NCBI RefSeq assembly: GCF_003966975.1 | Contig: NZ_AP018437.1 | Location: 62,001 to 126,000 of the forward strand | Reading direction: 5' to 3' | DNA: 64,000 nt | DNA from: Pelolinea submarina | GTDB lineage: Bacteria > Chloroflexota > Anaerolineae > Anaerolineales > Anaerolineaceae | Shown here: piece by piece, positions 44,319-52,770 of the stretch | Layout of the letters: each line of letters begins with the position of its first letter | Numbering within the stretch: the stretch's first letter is position 1 | Translations under genes and position numbers: made by a program | The notes under the pieces: generated by a model | Database searches by the model: none | What the model saw: the letters and a program-made list of their open reading frames with translations, nothing else | Told to the model about the DNA's origin: nothing

Positions 44319-45593
44319 ATGGAGATTTCTGAGCTACAAAACAAATCTTTGCCCGAACTTCGTAAAATGGGTGAGGAACTAAACATTCCCGGCGCGAAGA
44401 CGCGAAAAAAAGAATTTTTGACGGTTGCGATTGCCAGCCAAACAAATACGGAAGAAGGTGTCGAAAAAGGCGGCGGTATATTGGAAATCATGCCGGAAGG
44501 CATTGGGTTCCTGCGCGAGAATTACCAGATGAGCAAGAATGACATCTACGTCTCGCAAGCGCAGCTGCGCCGCTTCGATCTGCGCAATGGAGATATGGTC
44601 TTCGGCCAAATCCGACCGCCGCGAGAATCGGAAAGGCACTACGGCCTGATAAAAGTAGAATCCGTCAACGGCTCTTCAGCGGAAGAATCACACGAACGAG
44701 TTAAATTTGAAAACCTTACCCCTATCTTCCCCGACCAGCGCATTGATTTGGAAACTAAACGCAATCTGCTCTCAAATCGCATGATAAACCTGATCGCTCC
44801 CATTGGCCGCGGACAGCGCGCCATGATCGTTTCCCCGCCGAAAGCCGGCAAAACCACCATCCTCAAAGAAATTGCCAATGCAATCTCAGAAAACTACCCT
44901 GAAATCGACCTGTTGATCTCCCTGATCGGCGAGCGTCCCGAAGAGGTCACCGATATGGATCGCTCCGTGGAAGGCGAAGTTGTGGCTTCAACCTTTGACG
45001 AACCGGTGACCAGCCACGTGCGCACCGCAGAGATCACCCTGAACCGCGCCAAGCGCCTGGTGGAAATCGGCCATGACGTTGTCATTCTGATGGACAGCCT
45101 GACCCGTCTGGCACGCGCGTACAACCTGGTCGTCAATCCCTCCGGCCGTACCCTGTCCGGCGGTATGGATCCTTCCGCGTTATACCCGCCCAAACGTTTT
45201 TACGGCGCGGCCCGCAAGATCGAAGGCGGTGGTTCCCTGACAATCGTCGCCACAGCGCTGATCGACACCGGTTCACGCCTGGACGATGTAGTTTATGAAG
45301 AATTCAAAGGCACCGGCAACATGGAGCTGCATCTTTCTCGCCGTCTGCAGGAACGCCGTATCTTCCCGGCCATCGATCTTGAACGCTCATCCACCCGCCG
45401 CGAAGAACTGCTTTTGAGCCCTGAAATCTTGCAGCGTGTGTGGTTAATGCGTAGAATGTACCTTCAAATGATCGGCCAGGCACCGCAGGGCGCCGGAATG
45501 GACCCTGCCGTAGCCAGTGAAGCAATCTTAAATAAAATGAGTAGAACCAAAGACAATATCGAGTTCTTGGAAGCACTTTCAACGGAGTCGTAA
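44319..45593 (+). CDS. rho: Transcription termination factor Rho
   Basis: RNA-dependent ATPase that ends transcription. 424 aa, standard length, without the large N-terminal insertions of some phyla. N-terminal helix bundle (LPELRKMGEELNI), RNA-binding cold-shock-like domain ~50-120 (GFLRENYQMSKNDIYVSQAQLRRFDLRNGD), Walker A in SPPKAGKTTILKEIA (~180), Walker B in VILMDSLTRLARAYN and the conserved GGMDPSALYPPKRFYGAARKIEGGGSLT (Q/R-loop region). AGGTAGG precedes the ATG. The LysM/M23 gene follows after two bases. Confidence 0.97.
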   Translation: MEISELQNKSLPELRKMGEELNIPGAKTRKKEFLTVAIASQTNTEEGVEKGGGILEIMPEGIGFLRENYQMSKNDIYVSQAQLRRFDLRNGDMVFGQIRPPRESERHYGLIKVESVNGSSAEESHERVKFENLTPIFPDQRIDLETKRNLLSNRMINLIAPIGRGQRAMIVSPPKAGKTTILKEIANAISENYPEIDLLISLIGERPEEVTDMDRSVEGEVVASTFDEPVTSHVRTAEITLNRAKRLVEIGHDVVILMDSLTRLARAYNLVVNPSGRTLSGGMDPSALYPPKRFYGAARKIEGGGSLTIVATALIDTGSRLDDVVYEEFKGTGNMELHLSRRLQERRIFPAIDLERSSTRREELLLSPEILQRVWLMRRMYLQMIGQAPQGAGMDPAVASEAILNKMSRTKDNIEFLEALSTES

Positions 45594-45595
45594 AC

Positions 45596-46726
45596 GTGTC
45601 TATCTTTTCAAAAGTGGATCAGCCCGAAGAAGCAGCGCAGGCACCGCAAGCGCCACAGGAAGAAAAACAACAACCCAAGAGTTACCCAGTCTGGCTGGTC
45701 GCCGCAACCTGGGTAATTTCAATCCTGATGATCGCTCTGACCGGATTTTCCCTGTACCAGTATTTCACCGGAAAATCCCTGATCTCCTTTATCAGCCTGA
45801 CCAACCGGCCGCCAACCAGCTCGGAATCCATCTCAAGCCTGCCGGATTACTCCCCCGATAAGACCTACGAATCGGTAGAGCGCAGTGCCAACTCGGATAC
45901 CGTTCTACCCATCGGCGTTCGGGATTCCGTGGTGGAATACAAGGTGCAGAGCGGCGATTCGCTGTTCGGCATCGCCGAGGAATACGAGGTTGAACCAGAG
46001 ACCATTCTTTGGGCAAATTTCGACATCTTGAACGATGATCCACATTTGATATCCGTAGGCGATGAGCTGAAGATCCCACCGGTGAACGGCATCCTTTACG
46101 AATGGCAAACTTACGACACTTTGGATGCTGTTGCTGCCAAGTATCATGCGAATGTAGACGATATCCTGCTTTATCCGGGCAATGACCTGGACATCACCAA
46201 CCCGGTAATCGAACCCGGTACTTTCATCATGATCCCGGACGGATATCGCGATACCCAGGCTACCTGGGTGGTGGCGGTCACCGCCGGCAGCAACGCAGGC
46301 GTTACCGCCCAAATTGCCGGCCCGGGTTCCTGCACCCCCAGCGGCGGCTACGTGGGCACTTACTCGTTCGTATGGCCGGCGCCCTACTACGGGCAGGTTT
46401 CCGGCAATGACTACTGGAGCGGCCACCAAGCCATTGACGCCATGTGCTATGAAGGCGATTCCATCTTTGCCTCTGATTCCGGTGTGGTTATTTACGCCGG
46501 CGCTATCAGCGGCGGCTACGGCAACCTGGTTGCCATCGACCACCAGGACGGCTACCTGACCTTGTACGCCCACTTAAGCGGTTTTGCGGTCTCCTGCGGC
46601 CAGAGTGTGGCGCAGGGACAGGTGATCGGTTATTGCGGCTCAACGGGCAACTCCACCGGCGCTCACTTGCATTTCGAGGTGCGCTTGAACGGTGGGTTCG
46701 TAAACCCGTGGCACGTATTGCAGTAA
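45596..46726 (+). CDS. Membrane-anchored LysM/M23 endopeptidase
   Basis: 376 aa from GTG 45596. N-terminal Glu/Gln/Pro-rich cytoplasmic stretch, one membrane helix ~33-58, then a Ser-rich linker, two LysM domains (~120-163 VQSGDSLFGIAEEYEVEPETILWANFD, and ~168-213 TYDTLDAVAAKYHANVDDILLYPG), and a C-terminal M23 zinc peptidase (~260-375) with HxxxD in SGHQAIDA and HLHFE. It should cut or bind peptidoglycan cross-links on the outer face. Coupled to rho by a two-base gap; functional link to Rho not evident. It is a paralogue of 50751-51977. Confidence 0.9.
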   Translation: MSIFSKVDQPEEAAQAPQAPQEEKQQPKSYPVWLVAATWVISILMIALTGFSLYQYFTGKSLISFISLTNRPPTSSESISSLPDYSPDKTYESVERSANSDTVLPIGVRDSVVEYKVQSGDSLFGIAEEYEVEPETILWANFDILNDDPHLISVGDELKIPPVNGILYEWQTYDTLDAVAAKYHANVDDILLYPGNDLDITNPVIEPGTFIMIPDGYRDTQATWVVAVTAGSNAGVTAQIAGPGSCTPSGGYVGTYSFVWPAPYYGQVSGNDYWSGHQAIDAMCYEGDSIFASDSGVVIYAGAISGGYGNLVAIDHQDGYLTLYAHLSGFAVSCGQSVAQGQVIGYCGSTGNSTGAHLHFEVRLNGGFVNPWHVLQ

Positions 46727-46748
46727 AGATATAACGCTTTGATTATCG

Positions 46749-46782
46749 AGAGCGGCCCTTGAATTCAAGGGCCGCTCTTTTA
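46749..46782. terminator. Terminator of the rho-M23 operon
   Basis: AGAGCGGCCCTT (46749-46760), GAATTC, AAGGGCCGCTCT (46767-46778), TTTTA. Nearly the same stem as the cdsA terminator (7641-7673). Confidence 0.9.
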
Positions 46783-46797
46783 TTAATTAAACATGCC

Positions 46798-47140
46798 ACA
46801 CACACCCCGTAGGGTGCAGGCGAATGTGTGCGCTGCAAAACCATCTGTGTGTATCAAGAATCAGAACGGTTTTTAAATTTTTATCTGTGTCTATCTGTGG
46901 TTAATAAAAAGCCGTACACACACCCCGTAGGGTGCAGGCGAATGTGTGCGCTACAAAACCATCTGTGTGTATCAAGAATCAGAACGGTTTTTAGATTTTT
47001 ATCTGTGTCTATCTGTGGTTAATAAAAAGCCGCACACACACCCCGTAGGGTGCAGGCGAATGTGTGCGCTACAAAAACATCTGCGTGTATCAAGAATCAG
47101 AACGGTTTTTAATTTTTTATCTATGTCCATCTGTGGTTAA
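46798..47140. repeat. Three tandem copies of a 118-bp unit
   Basis: CACCCCGTAGGGTGCAGG recurs at 46803, 46921 and 47039, so the period is exactly 118 bases. The first two copies are nearly identical over the whole unit; the third runs to ~47140 and then changes into a copy of the priA end. Each unit contains a CACACA...TGTGTG inverted pair around CCCC-GTA-GGG. Small frames inside the units (for example MRCKTICVYQ...) are by-products. No phase-variable gene is obvious. Confidence 0.9.
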
Positions 47141-47203
47141 AGAAGACTGGGCGGATCGACTTCCACGATTTAACCGAAGAAATTCTGACCCTGTAGTCGT
47201 AAC
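47133..47203. pseudogene. Decayed duplicate of the 3' end of priA
   Basis: This stretch aligns to the true priA end at 47327-47393: TTAAAGAAGACTGGGCGGAT against CTAAAGAAGGCTCGGCGGGT, then TCGACTTCCACGATTTAACC against TCGACTTCCACAATGAAACC, then GAAGAAATTCTGACCCTG against GGAGAAATCCTGACCCTG. About one base in eight differs. It lies directly after the third 118-bp unit, showing that priA-end DNA was duplicated with the array. Confidence 0.8.
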
Positions 47204-47204
47204 T

Positions 47205-47263
47205 GGCCGAGATCACTCCCCAAGGGAGTGCTTCGCGATCACGGTCGCTGCCCTCAGGATGAC
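47205..47263 (-). repeat. Dispersed palindromic element, copy 1
   Basis: On the reverse strand it starts GTCATCCTGAG (47253-47263) and ends GATCTCGGCC (47205-47214), with short inner palindromes such as ACTCCC-AAGGGAGT. A second copy lies at 54654-54718. It interrupts the duplicated priA-end block. Confidence 0.55.
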
Positions 47264-47269
47264 TCCAGG

Positions 47270-47336
47270 CAAGATATCTGTGTACATCAATCATTTAATA
47301 GATTTTTAAGGTTTTATCTGTGTTTATCTGTGGCTA
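47270..47336. repeat. Diverged half copy of the 118-bp unit beside priA
   Basis: ATCTGTGTACATCAA... TTTTATCTGTGTTTATCTGTGGCTAAAGAAGG resembles the second half of the 118-bp unit and runs into the true priA stop, as the third unit runs into the decayed priA end. Confidence 0.6.
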
Positions 47337-49820
47337 AAGAAGGCTCGGCGGGTCGACTTCCACAATGAAACCGGAGAAATCCTGACCCTGCAGGAGTGTT
47401 TCGGGCCGCATACCTTTCAGGATCAGCTGCCAACGGTATTGCCCGTTCTGGCGGGCAAAGTAGGGCGGCAGCGGGCCGGTCAGGTTGAGCGTGCGGTCGT
47501 CGCTGCGCTGCATCAGGGCGCGCAAGCGTCCGGCCAACCCCTGGGCTTTTTCGCGGGCAGTGTCGTTATCGCGCTCGCGGGCCTCGAAGCGCAGCATGCG
47601 CACGAAAGGCGGGTAGCTCAAACGGCGGCGCTGTTCCAGCTCGTAGGCGTAAAACCCGGTAAAGTCGTGCTGGGCGGCAAAACGGATGGCGTAATGCTCA
47701 GGTTGGAAGGTCTGCACCAGCACGCGCCCGCCCAGCGCGCTGCGTCCAGCGCGCCCGGCCACCTGGGTCAACAGCTGGAAAGCGCGTTCGGCTGTGCGGT
47801 AATCCGGGAAGTTAAGGCCGACATCGGCCAGCACCACCCCCACCAACGTCACCAGCGGCAGGTCCAGGCCCTTGGCCAGCATTTGCGTGCCGATCAGAAT
47901 ATCGGCATTGTGCTGGCGGAAATGGGACAGGATGATGTCCTGTGAATCTTTGCCTTTGGCGGTATCCGCGTCCCAGCGCAGCAGGCGTGCGGACGGGAAA
48001 GCGCGCTGGAGTTCCGTTTCTACTTTTTCGGTGCCCAGCCCAAATTGTTTAATCTTTCCGCTTCCACAATTCGGGCATTTTTGGGGCATTTTACGCGTAT
48101 ACCCGCAGGTGTGGCAAACCAACCCGGTGGATGTGCGGTGGAAGGTCAGCGGAAAATCGCAGCGCGGGCAGCGCAGGCTGTGTCCGCAGTCGCGGCAGAA
48201 AACGTAACTGGCGCTGCCGCGCCGGTTCAGCAATAAGATGGCTTGCTGCCCGGCATCCAACACCTCACCCAGCTCCTGCTGCAAAGCGCGGCTGAAAATG
48301 GCAGTGTTGCCCTGTTTCAATTCCGTACGCATATCCACCACGTCCACCTTGGGCAAAGGCAATGAATCTACATGCACGGCAGGCTTTACCGCCTTGCCCG
48401 CCGTCGTTTGGCGGTGCGCCAACACCCGGCGAGGCAGTTCCAGTTTGGGCCAATTCTCATGCTGCGCGCGAAAAGCCATGGTTACCGTGGGCGTGGCGCT
48501 GCCAAATATGACCTGCGCGTTGGATAATCGCCCCAATTCAGCCGCGGCCTGTACGGCATGATAATAGGGGCCCATCTCTGTCTGGTAGAAAGAGTCATCG
48601 TGGCATTCATCCACCACTATGACACCTATATTCGGAAAAGGCGTGAACAGTGCGCTGCGCGGGCCGATGGCAATGGAGAAATCCGCCGTGCGCGCCCGCT
48701 GCCAGGTATCGTAACGTTCTCCGCTGGACAGTTTGGAATGCACCACGCCCACTCTTCCGGGAAAACGCGCCACGAAACGCTCGATGGTTTGAGGAGTCAT
48801 GGATATCTCCGGCACCAGCACCAGCGCCTGGCGGCCGGCCCGCAGACAGGCATCGATGGCGCGCAGGTACAGTTCAGTCTTGCCCGAACCGGTTACGCCC
48901 TTCAGCAGCACTGGCTTTGCGTATGAGCCGGATTGCATAAGCTGGCTGAGCGCTTTCCAGACGCTTGCCTGGTCGGCGGTGAGCTGTGGGACGATATCCG
49001 CTGCGGTTTCTCTGTCTGCCAGGGGATTGCGCCAGACCTGCTGTTCGCCGAATGATACCAGTCCCTGTTTTTCCAGGTAGCGCAGGTCGGACGCGTTGGC
49101 ACCGCTGGAAGCGTATACCCAGGAAACGTCCATTTCCTGCGGTTCATTCACCAGCACGCGCATGGCCGCCAACCGGCGTTCGTAAGCGGCAGAGTCCGGT
49201 CGGCCTAAAAGATCATGCCGGTCTTCCAGTTCCTGCGGGTTGACCAGCGCGCGTACAGCGCGGATGTGTTTGCTGCTGACGGCTGGGCCGGGCAGGACTG
49301 CCTGTGTGTTGAGGTACCCCTTTCGGACCAGGGTGCGCGCGGAGGCGCGCCAATCCACCTGGCGAAAAGCCGTGTCCAATTGACGCCCGCGCAGCGGTCC
49401 TTTTTCCGTTAACTGCGCCAGAATACGGCGCTGCAGGGGAGACAGCGGTTGATCCGCCTGGGGAATAACCGGGTTGATACGGTACAGTGTGTCGGCCCGC
49501 TGCCCCAAACCAGGCGGCAGCATGGCAAACAAATAGGAAGATAACGGATAGAAGTAATGCTCGCTGAGCCATTCCGCCAGGGTAATCTGCTGCGCAGTCA
49601 CCACCGGCGCGTCTTCCAGCACGTTCTCAATCAAACGTGTTTCAAGAATGTCACTGGCAGCTTTGAGCCGCAGAACGATAGCCTGCACCATCTGGCTGCC
49701 GAAGGGTACCTCCACCAACCAACCGCTATCCAGCGTGCCGATCAATTGTTCCGGGATGCGGTAATCGAAATGATCCTGCACACCGGGTACATTTACGGCA
49801 ACTTGAGCAAAACCAAGCAA
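47334..49820 (-). CDS. priA: Primosomal protein N' (PriA helicase)
   Basis: Restarts stalled replication forks. 828 aa from TTG 49820, which is preceded by AAAGGA; no better start exists. N-terminal 3'BD domain (FAQVAVNVPGVQDHFDYRIPEQL), Walker A GVTGSGKTELYLRAI (~309), helicase motif II DECHD (usual DEEH or DEAH), the zinc-binding cluster with eight Cys (CRDCGHSLRCPRCDFPL ... CHTCGYTRKMPQKCPNCGS, ~540-590) and C-terminal helicase lobe with GTQMLAKGLDLP and AGRAGRSALGGRVLVQT. Follows the MEMO gene by 13 bases on the same strand. Confidence 0.96.
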   Translation of the reverse strand: MLGFAQVAVNVPGVQDHFDYRIPEQLIGTLDSGWLVEVPFGSQMVQAIVLRLKAASDILETRLIENVLEDAPVVTAQQITLAEWLSEHYFYPLSSYLFAMLPPGLGQRADTLYRINPVIPQADQPLSPLQRRILAQLTEKGPLRGRQLDTAFRQVDWRASARTLVRKGYLNTQAVLPGPAVSSKHIRAVRALVNPQELEDRHDLLGRPDSAAYERRLAAMRVLVNEPQEMDVSWVYASSGANASDLRYLEKQGLVSFGEQQVWRNPLADRETAADIVPQLTADQASVWKALSQLMQSGSYAKPVLLKGVTGSGKTELYLRAIDACLRAGRQALVLVPEISMTPQTIERFVARFPGRVGVVHSKLSSGERYDTWQRARTADFSIAIGPRSALFTPFPNIGVIVVDECHDDSFYQTEMGPYYHAVQAAAELGRLSNAQVIFGSATPTVTMAFRAQHENWPKLELPRRVLAHRQTTAGKAVKPAVHVDSLPLPKVDVVDMRTELKQGNTAIFSRALQQELGEVLDAGQQAILLLNRRGSASYVFCRDCGHSLRCPRCDFPLTFHRTSTGLVCHTCGYTRKMPQKCPNCGSGKIKQFGLGTEKVETELQRAFPSARLLRWDADTAKGKDSQDIILSHFRQHNADILIGTQMLAKGLDLPLVTLVGVVLADVGLNFPDYRTAERAFQLLTQVAGRAGRSALGGRVLVQTFQPEHYAIRFAAQHDFTGFYAYELEQRRRLSYPPFVRMLRFEARERDNDTAREKAQGLAGRLRALMQRSDDRTLNLTGPLPPYFARQNGQYRWQLILKGMRPETLLQGQDFSGFIVEVDPPSLL

Positions 49821-49833
49821 TCCTGATTATCCT

Positions 49834-50688
49834 TTATGATTCGGGGATCAAAACCGCGGCAGATCCATAACCGACTACGGAACTATCATCGCCGGTGGAA
49901 TCCGCGGATGAACTGTAATTTAAGATTTGCACCTTTTGTGCGCCCATGCGTTGGGTGGCTTCCAGCATAGCGGCGATGGCGCCCGCACCGCAAGCCGGCG
50001 CGCTGCCATCGCTGTCCCCGGCCAGGACTGCTTCGGGATCAAAACGGCTGATGCGGCGCAGCGTTTCTCCATCCAGTGTCTGGGCTTCTTCCAGCGGGAA
50101 GAAATGCGAGAGGTCCGAACTGGCAATAATCAGGCAGTCATATTCGCGGATGGTCTCGTACAGGGCGGCCGCGAACTGTTCTACCTTGCGGCTGTCGCGC
50201 ACACGCAGCATGACCGGCATCAAGCGGAAAGGTTTTTGCCAGGCCTGCTGCAGAAACGGTAATTGGATCTCCAGTGAATGCTCCTGGTCGGCGCCCACCT
50301 GTACCAGCTTATAACCGCGGCGCGCCAATTGCTCATCCAGAATACGTAATTCTGGCATTGCTAACTCGACCCGCCCTAAAGGAGTTTGATAGGCGCCAAA
50401 GGCACTGGTAATGAAATCTTCAGGATAGTATTGGTGCATGGGGGAAAGGATAACCACCAGATCACGCGGGGAGTCCGCCACGCTTTTGTAGGCATAGGCG
50501 GCAGTTAACCCGGAGTAGCGATGGCCGGCATGTGGGACTACCAGACCGACTACTTTCCCGGTCAAGTCTTCCTGCTTGAGTTTTACCGCAGCCAGGAAGG
50601 CATCCATCTGATGAGCAAGCGTATGCGGGTCACCAGCGTACCAGGTCCCCGCGATGGGTGAAGGTCGCGCTTCAGGCAAAAAATCCAT
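49834..50688 (-). CDS. MEMO-family protein (AmmeMemoRadiSam system protein B)
   Basis: 284 aa from ATG 50688 (third codon of the longer frame), because AAGGAG is then six bases upstream. MEMO fold: RPSPIAGTWYAGDPHTLAHQM, a VVPHAGHRYSGLTAAYAY motif with the metal-like His residues, LSPMHQYYPEDF, and ASSDLSHF later. Related to class III extradiol dioxygenases. In many genomes it accompanies an AMMECR1 protein and a radical SAM enzyme; neither is adjacent here. Function unknown; redox, metal or RNA roles have been proposed. Upstream of priA. Confidence 0.9.
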   Translation of the reverse strand: MDFLPEARPSPIAGTWYAGDPHTLAHQMDAFLAAVKLKQEDLTGKVVGLVVPHAGHRYSGLTAAYAYKSVADSPRDLVVILSPMHQYYPEDFITSAFGAYQTPLGRVELAMPELRILDEQLARRGYKLVQVGADQEHSLEIQLPFLQQAWQKPFRLMPVMLRVRDSRKVEQFAAALYETIREYDCLIIASSDLSHFFPLEEAQTLDGETLRRISRFDPEAVLAGDSDGSAPACGAGAIAAMLEATQRMGAQKVQILNYSSSADSTGDDSSVVGYGSAAVLIPES

Positions 50689-50750
50689 AGCCATCTCCTT
50701 TTGGTTTCATTATATCCTCGGGAGATTCAAAAACTCAATGATATGCGCTG

Positions 50751-51977
50751 TTACTCGCCTAAATAGACATGCGGATTGACTTTGGTACTGCCGATGATCA
50801 GCTCGAAGTGCAAGTGCGGACCGGTGGAATTGCCGGTGCTGCCCATGTAACCAATGACATTGCCCTGGAAGACGGAGGCGCCGCAGCTCACATTAATAGC
50901 GCTTAAGTGGGCATACACCGACTGGACAGTCTGGCCGGCGGCGTTTTGGCCGTGGTCAATGGCAATGACGTTGCCATAACCCACCGCGCTCCAACCGGCG
51001 TAAACTACAACGCCGCTGTCGGTAGCATAAATCGGATTGCCGGTGTCGCCGCCGATATCGATGCCCCAGTGGTTGATTTCAGGGGAATACTCAAACCCCG
51101 ATATGGTATGTTCGGAGCTGGGCCATTGGTAAGTGCCCGTGCCGGTGAAACCGCCCACGACCGGGGCGCACTTACCCTCACCCCACAAAGAGGAGGAGGA
51201 AGCGGCTTCGTCGCGGGTGAAGAGCGAGGCGGTCCAATCCAGGAAAGCCTTGCTGGCGCCCGGCGCGAATATCTGGGTACCCACGGCGATGTTCGGATGG
51301 GCATAATCTCCCACCGTATCGGCCGAGAGGTTGTTGCCCGGCCAGTCAATGATGTCTTCCGGGGCAACTCCCAAACCGCTGGCTACCCCGTTTAGGCCGT
51401 CCCCTTCATGCCAGGTGTAAACCACGCCGTTTGTGGGAGGGATGGAAAGAACCTGGCCGGGGTAAATAGCGGCCGGGTTATCGTAAAGCGTGTCGTAATT
51501 GCACCACAGGATTGATTCAGGTGTAATGTTAAATTTTTCCGCAATGGCCCAAATGGAATCACCTTCCACGACCGTATATTGTATGAAATCATAGCGTGAA
51601 GCCACTTCTTCGGGTGTATGCGCTTCCACAGAACGGGAAAGCCCTTCCACCTGGCCAACTCCGGAGTAGGAAGGTAGTTCAACACCCTGGGCATTTTCTC
51701 CTCCCGCCCCAAATCCCATCGGTTCGGAGGAGCTGGCTGCCATATCCCCGGTCAGGAAAAAGTCTTTCATGACCCAAATCACCACGCCCACCAGGCTGAT
51801 TGTGACCAGCGCCGACCCAACCCGCAAAGCCACATCCGCCAGCCCCAGACGAGTAACGCGGCTCCAAAAGCTGTCCCAGCCTTTCAGAATTTGCGGATTT
51901 TCGTCGATGGAAGCGGATTGAGAGGGAATTTCAGGTTGTTCGTGCGAAGCATCCTGGGATGCATATTTGTCGTTCAT
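50751..51977 (-). CDS. Membrane-anchored LysM/M23 endopeptidase (second paralogue)
   Basis: 408 aa. Acidic/polar N-terminus, one membrane helix ~53-75 (ALRVGSALVTISLVGVVIWVM), Gly-rich linker, two LysM domains (~135-180 TVVEGDSIWAIAEKFNITPESILWCNYD; ~185-235) and a C-terminal M23 zinc peptidase with NHWGIDIG and HLHFEL. Same design as 45596-46726, supporting gene duplication and divergence within this genome. Likely trims or tethers peptidoglycan. GGAG precedes the ATG. Divergent from pncC; MEMO and priA follow on the same strand after ~60 bases. Confidence 0.9.
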   Translation of the reverse strand: MNDKYASQDASHEQPEIPSQSASIDENPQILKGWDSFWSRVTRLGLADVALRVGSALVTISLVGVVIWVMKDFFLTGDMAASSSEPMGFGAGGENAQGVELPSYSGVGQVEGLSRSVEAHTPEEVASRYDFIQYTVVEGDSIWAIAEKFNITPESILWCNYDTLYDNPAAIYPGQVLSIPPTNGVVYTWHEGDGLNGVASGLGVAPEDIIDWPGNNLSADTVGDYAHPNIAVGTQIFAPGASKAFLDWTASLFTRDEAASSSSLWGEGKCAPVVGGFTGTGTYQWPSSEHTISGFEYSPEINHWGIDIGGDTGNPIYATDSGVVVYAGWSAVGYGNVIAIDHGQNAAGQTVQSVYAHLSAINVSCGASVFQGNVIGYMGSTGNSTGPHLHFELIIGSTKVNPHVYLGE

Positions 51978-52081
51978 TCAAGCTCCAAGCGAGTTATCAT
52001 AACATAGGGGAAAAACAGGGTCAAGAAACAGGAATTCAGGATATTTCGGATAATTTTGGTGTAGTTCTGTCAAGGCTTGAT

Positions 52082-52087
52082 TATAAT
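52082..52087 (+). promoter_or_regulatory. Possible -10 box of pncC, giving a leaderless mRNA
   Basis: TATAAT at 52082-52087, with only six bases before the ATG at 52094. No convincing -35 was found at the proper distance, so this remains tentative. Confidence 0.35.
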
Positions 52088-52093
52088 GCAGAT

Positions 52094-52597
52094 ATGCAAA
52101 CACTCAACGATGCTTTATCCAAACTAAGCCCGACCCTCAAAGAGCGGGGTTACTATCTGACCTGCGCGGAATCCTGCACAGGCGGCTTATTAGGGCACCT
52201 GATCACCAACACCGCCGGTTCTTCAAATTACTTCATCGGCGGGTTCCTGACTTATTCCAACCAGGCCAAAGAGCAGTTCCTGGGCGTACAGTCGGAAACG
52301 CTGCGCCTGCACGGCGCGGTCAGCCGCGAAACCGTGCTGGAAATGGCACGCGGCGCGCGCGCTGCTTTCAGCAGCCGGTTCCCCATGGAGCGCATCCTGG
52401 CGCTGTCCACCTCCGGCATTGCCGGGCCGGACGGCGGCAGCCCCGAAAAACCGGTCGGCACGGTCTGGATTGGCTTCAGCAGCGACACAGCCGAACGAGC
52501 GGAAGTATTTCACTTTGCCGGTACGCGCGAGGAAGTGAAACTGCAATCTGTGTTAGCCGCGCTGCGCATGTTGAGCAGGGAACTGGGGCTGGAGTAA
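52094..52597 (+). CDS. pncC: Nicotinamide-nucleotide amidase (CinA C-terminal domain protein)
   Basis: 167 aa from ATG 52094; an in-frame start at 51959 would add an unrelated tail and lacks a ribosome-binding site. It is the CinA C-terminal domain alone: TCAESCTGGLLGHLITNTAGSSNYFIGGFLTYSNQAKEQFLGV with the catalytic Ser, then STSGIAGPDGGSPEKPVGTVWIG. PncC deamidates NMN to nicotinate mononucleotide in NAD recycling. The N-terminal CinA MoaB-like domain is absent, so this is the short stand-alone form. Confidence 0.92.
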   Translation: MQTLNDALSKLSPTLKERGYYLTCAESCTGGLLGHLITNTAGSSNYFIGGFLTYSNQAKEQFLGVQSETLRLHGAVSRETVLEMARGARAAFSSRFPMERILALSTSGIAGPDGGSPEKPVGTVWIGFSSDTAERAEVFHFAGTREEVKLQSVLAALRMLSRELGLE

Positions 52598-52730
52598 ATC
52601 TTCCCATAGTGCACTTCCACACCCCACGCTTTGCTCTGGGCAGGTACTCAACGCTCTTTATAGATATAGATCCAAGGCCCCACACTCTGCTCTTGACCAA
52701 TTCTCAGGTAGAGGATAAGTAGTTAAAACA

Positions 52731-52761
52731 AAAGTACCCTTCGACGTGCTCAGGGTACTTT
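52731..52761 (-). terminator. Terminator of metG with repeat-type loop
   Basis: AAAGTACCCT (52731-52740) and AGGGTACTTT (52752-52761), followed on the reverse strand by TGTTTT. Its loop belongs to the TTCGAC-GCTCAG family also seen at 22119-22143. Confidence 0.75.
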
Positions 52762-52770
52762 ACCTTTGCT

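Noticed and set aside
46798..47140. CRISPR-like array
   Set aside because: Repeats are 118 bases, contiguous and have no unique spacers; no cas genes are present.
46828..47309. Series of small forward ORFs with near-identical proteins (MRCKTICVYQESERF...)
   Set aside because: They are translations of the 118-bp tandem repeat, without ribosome-binding sites, and the reading frame exists only because of the repeat.
52476..52700. Reverse-strand 74-aa ORF in the pncC-metG gap
   Set aside because: Overlaps pncC, has no ribosome-binding site and no protein-like pattern. The gap has two loosely similar CCCCAC...CTCTGCTCT stretches but nothing firm.
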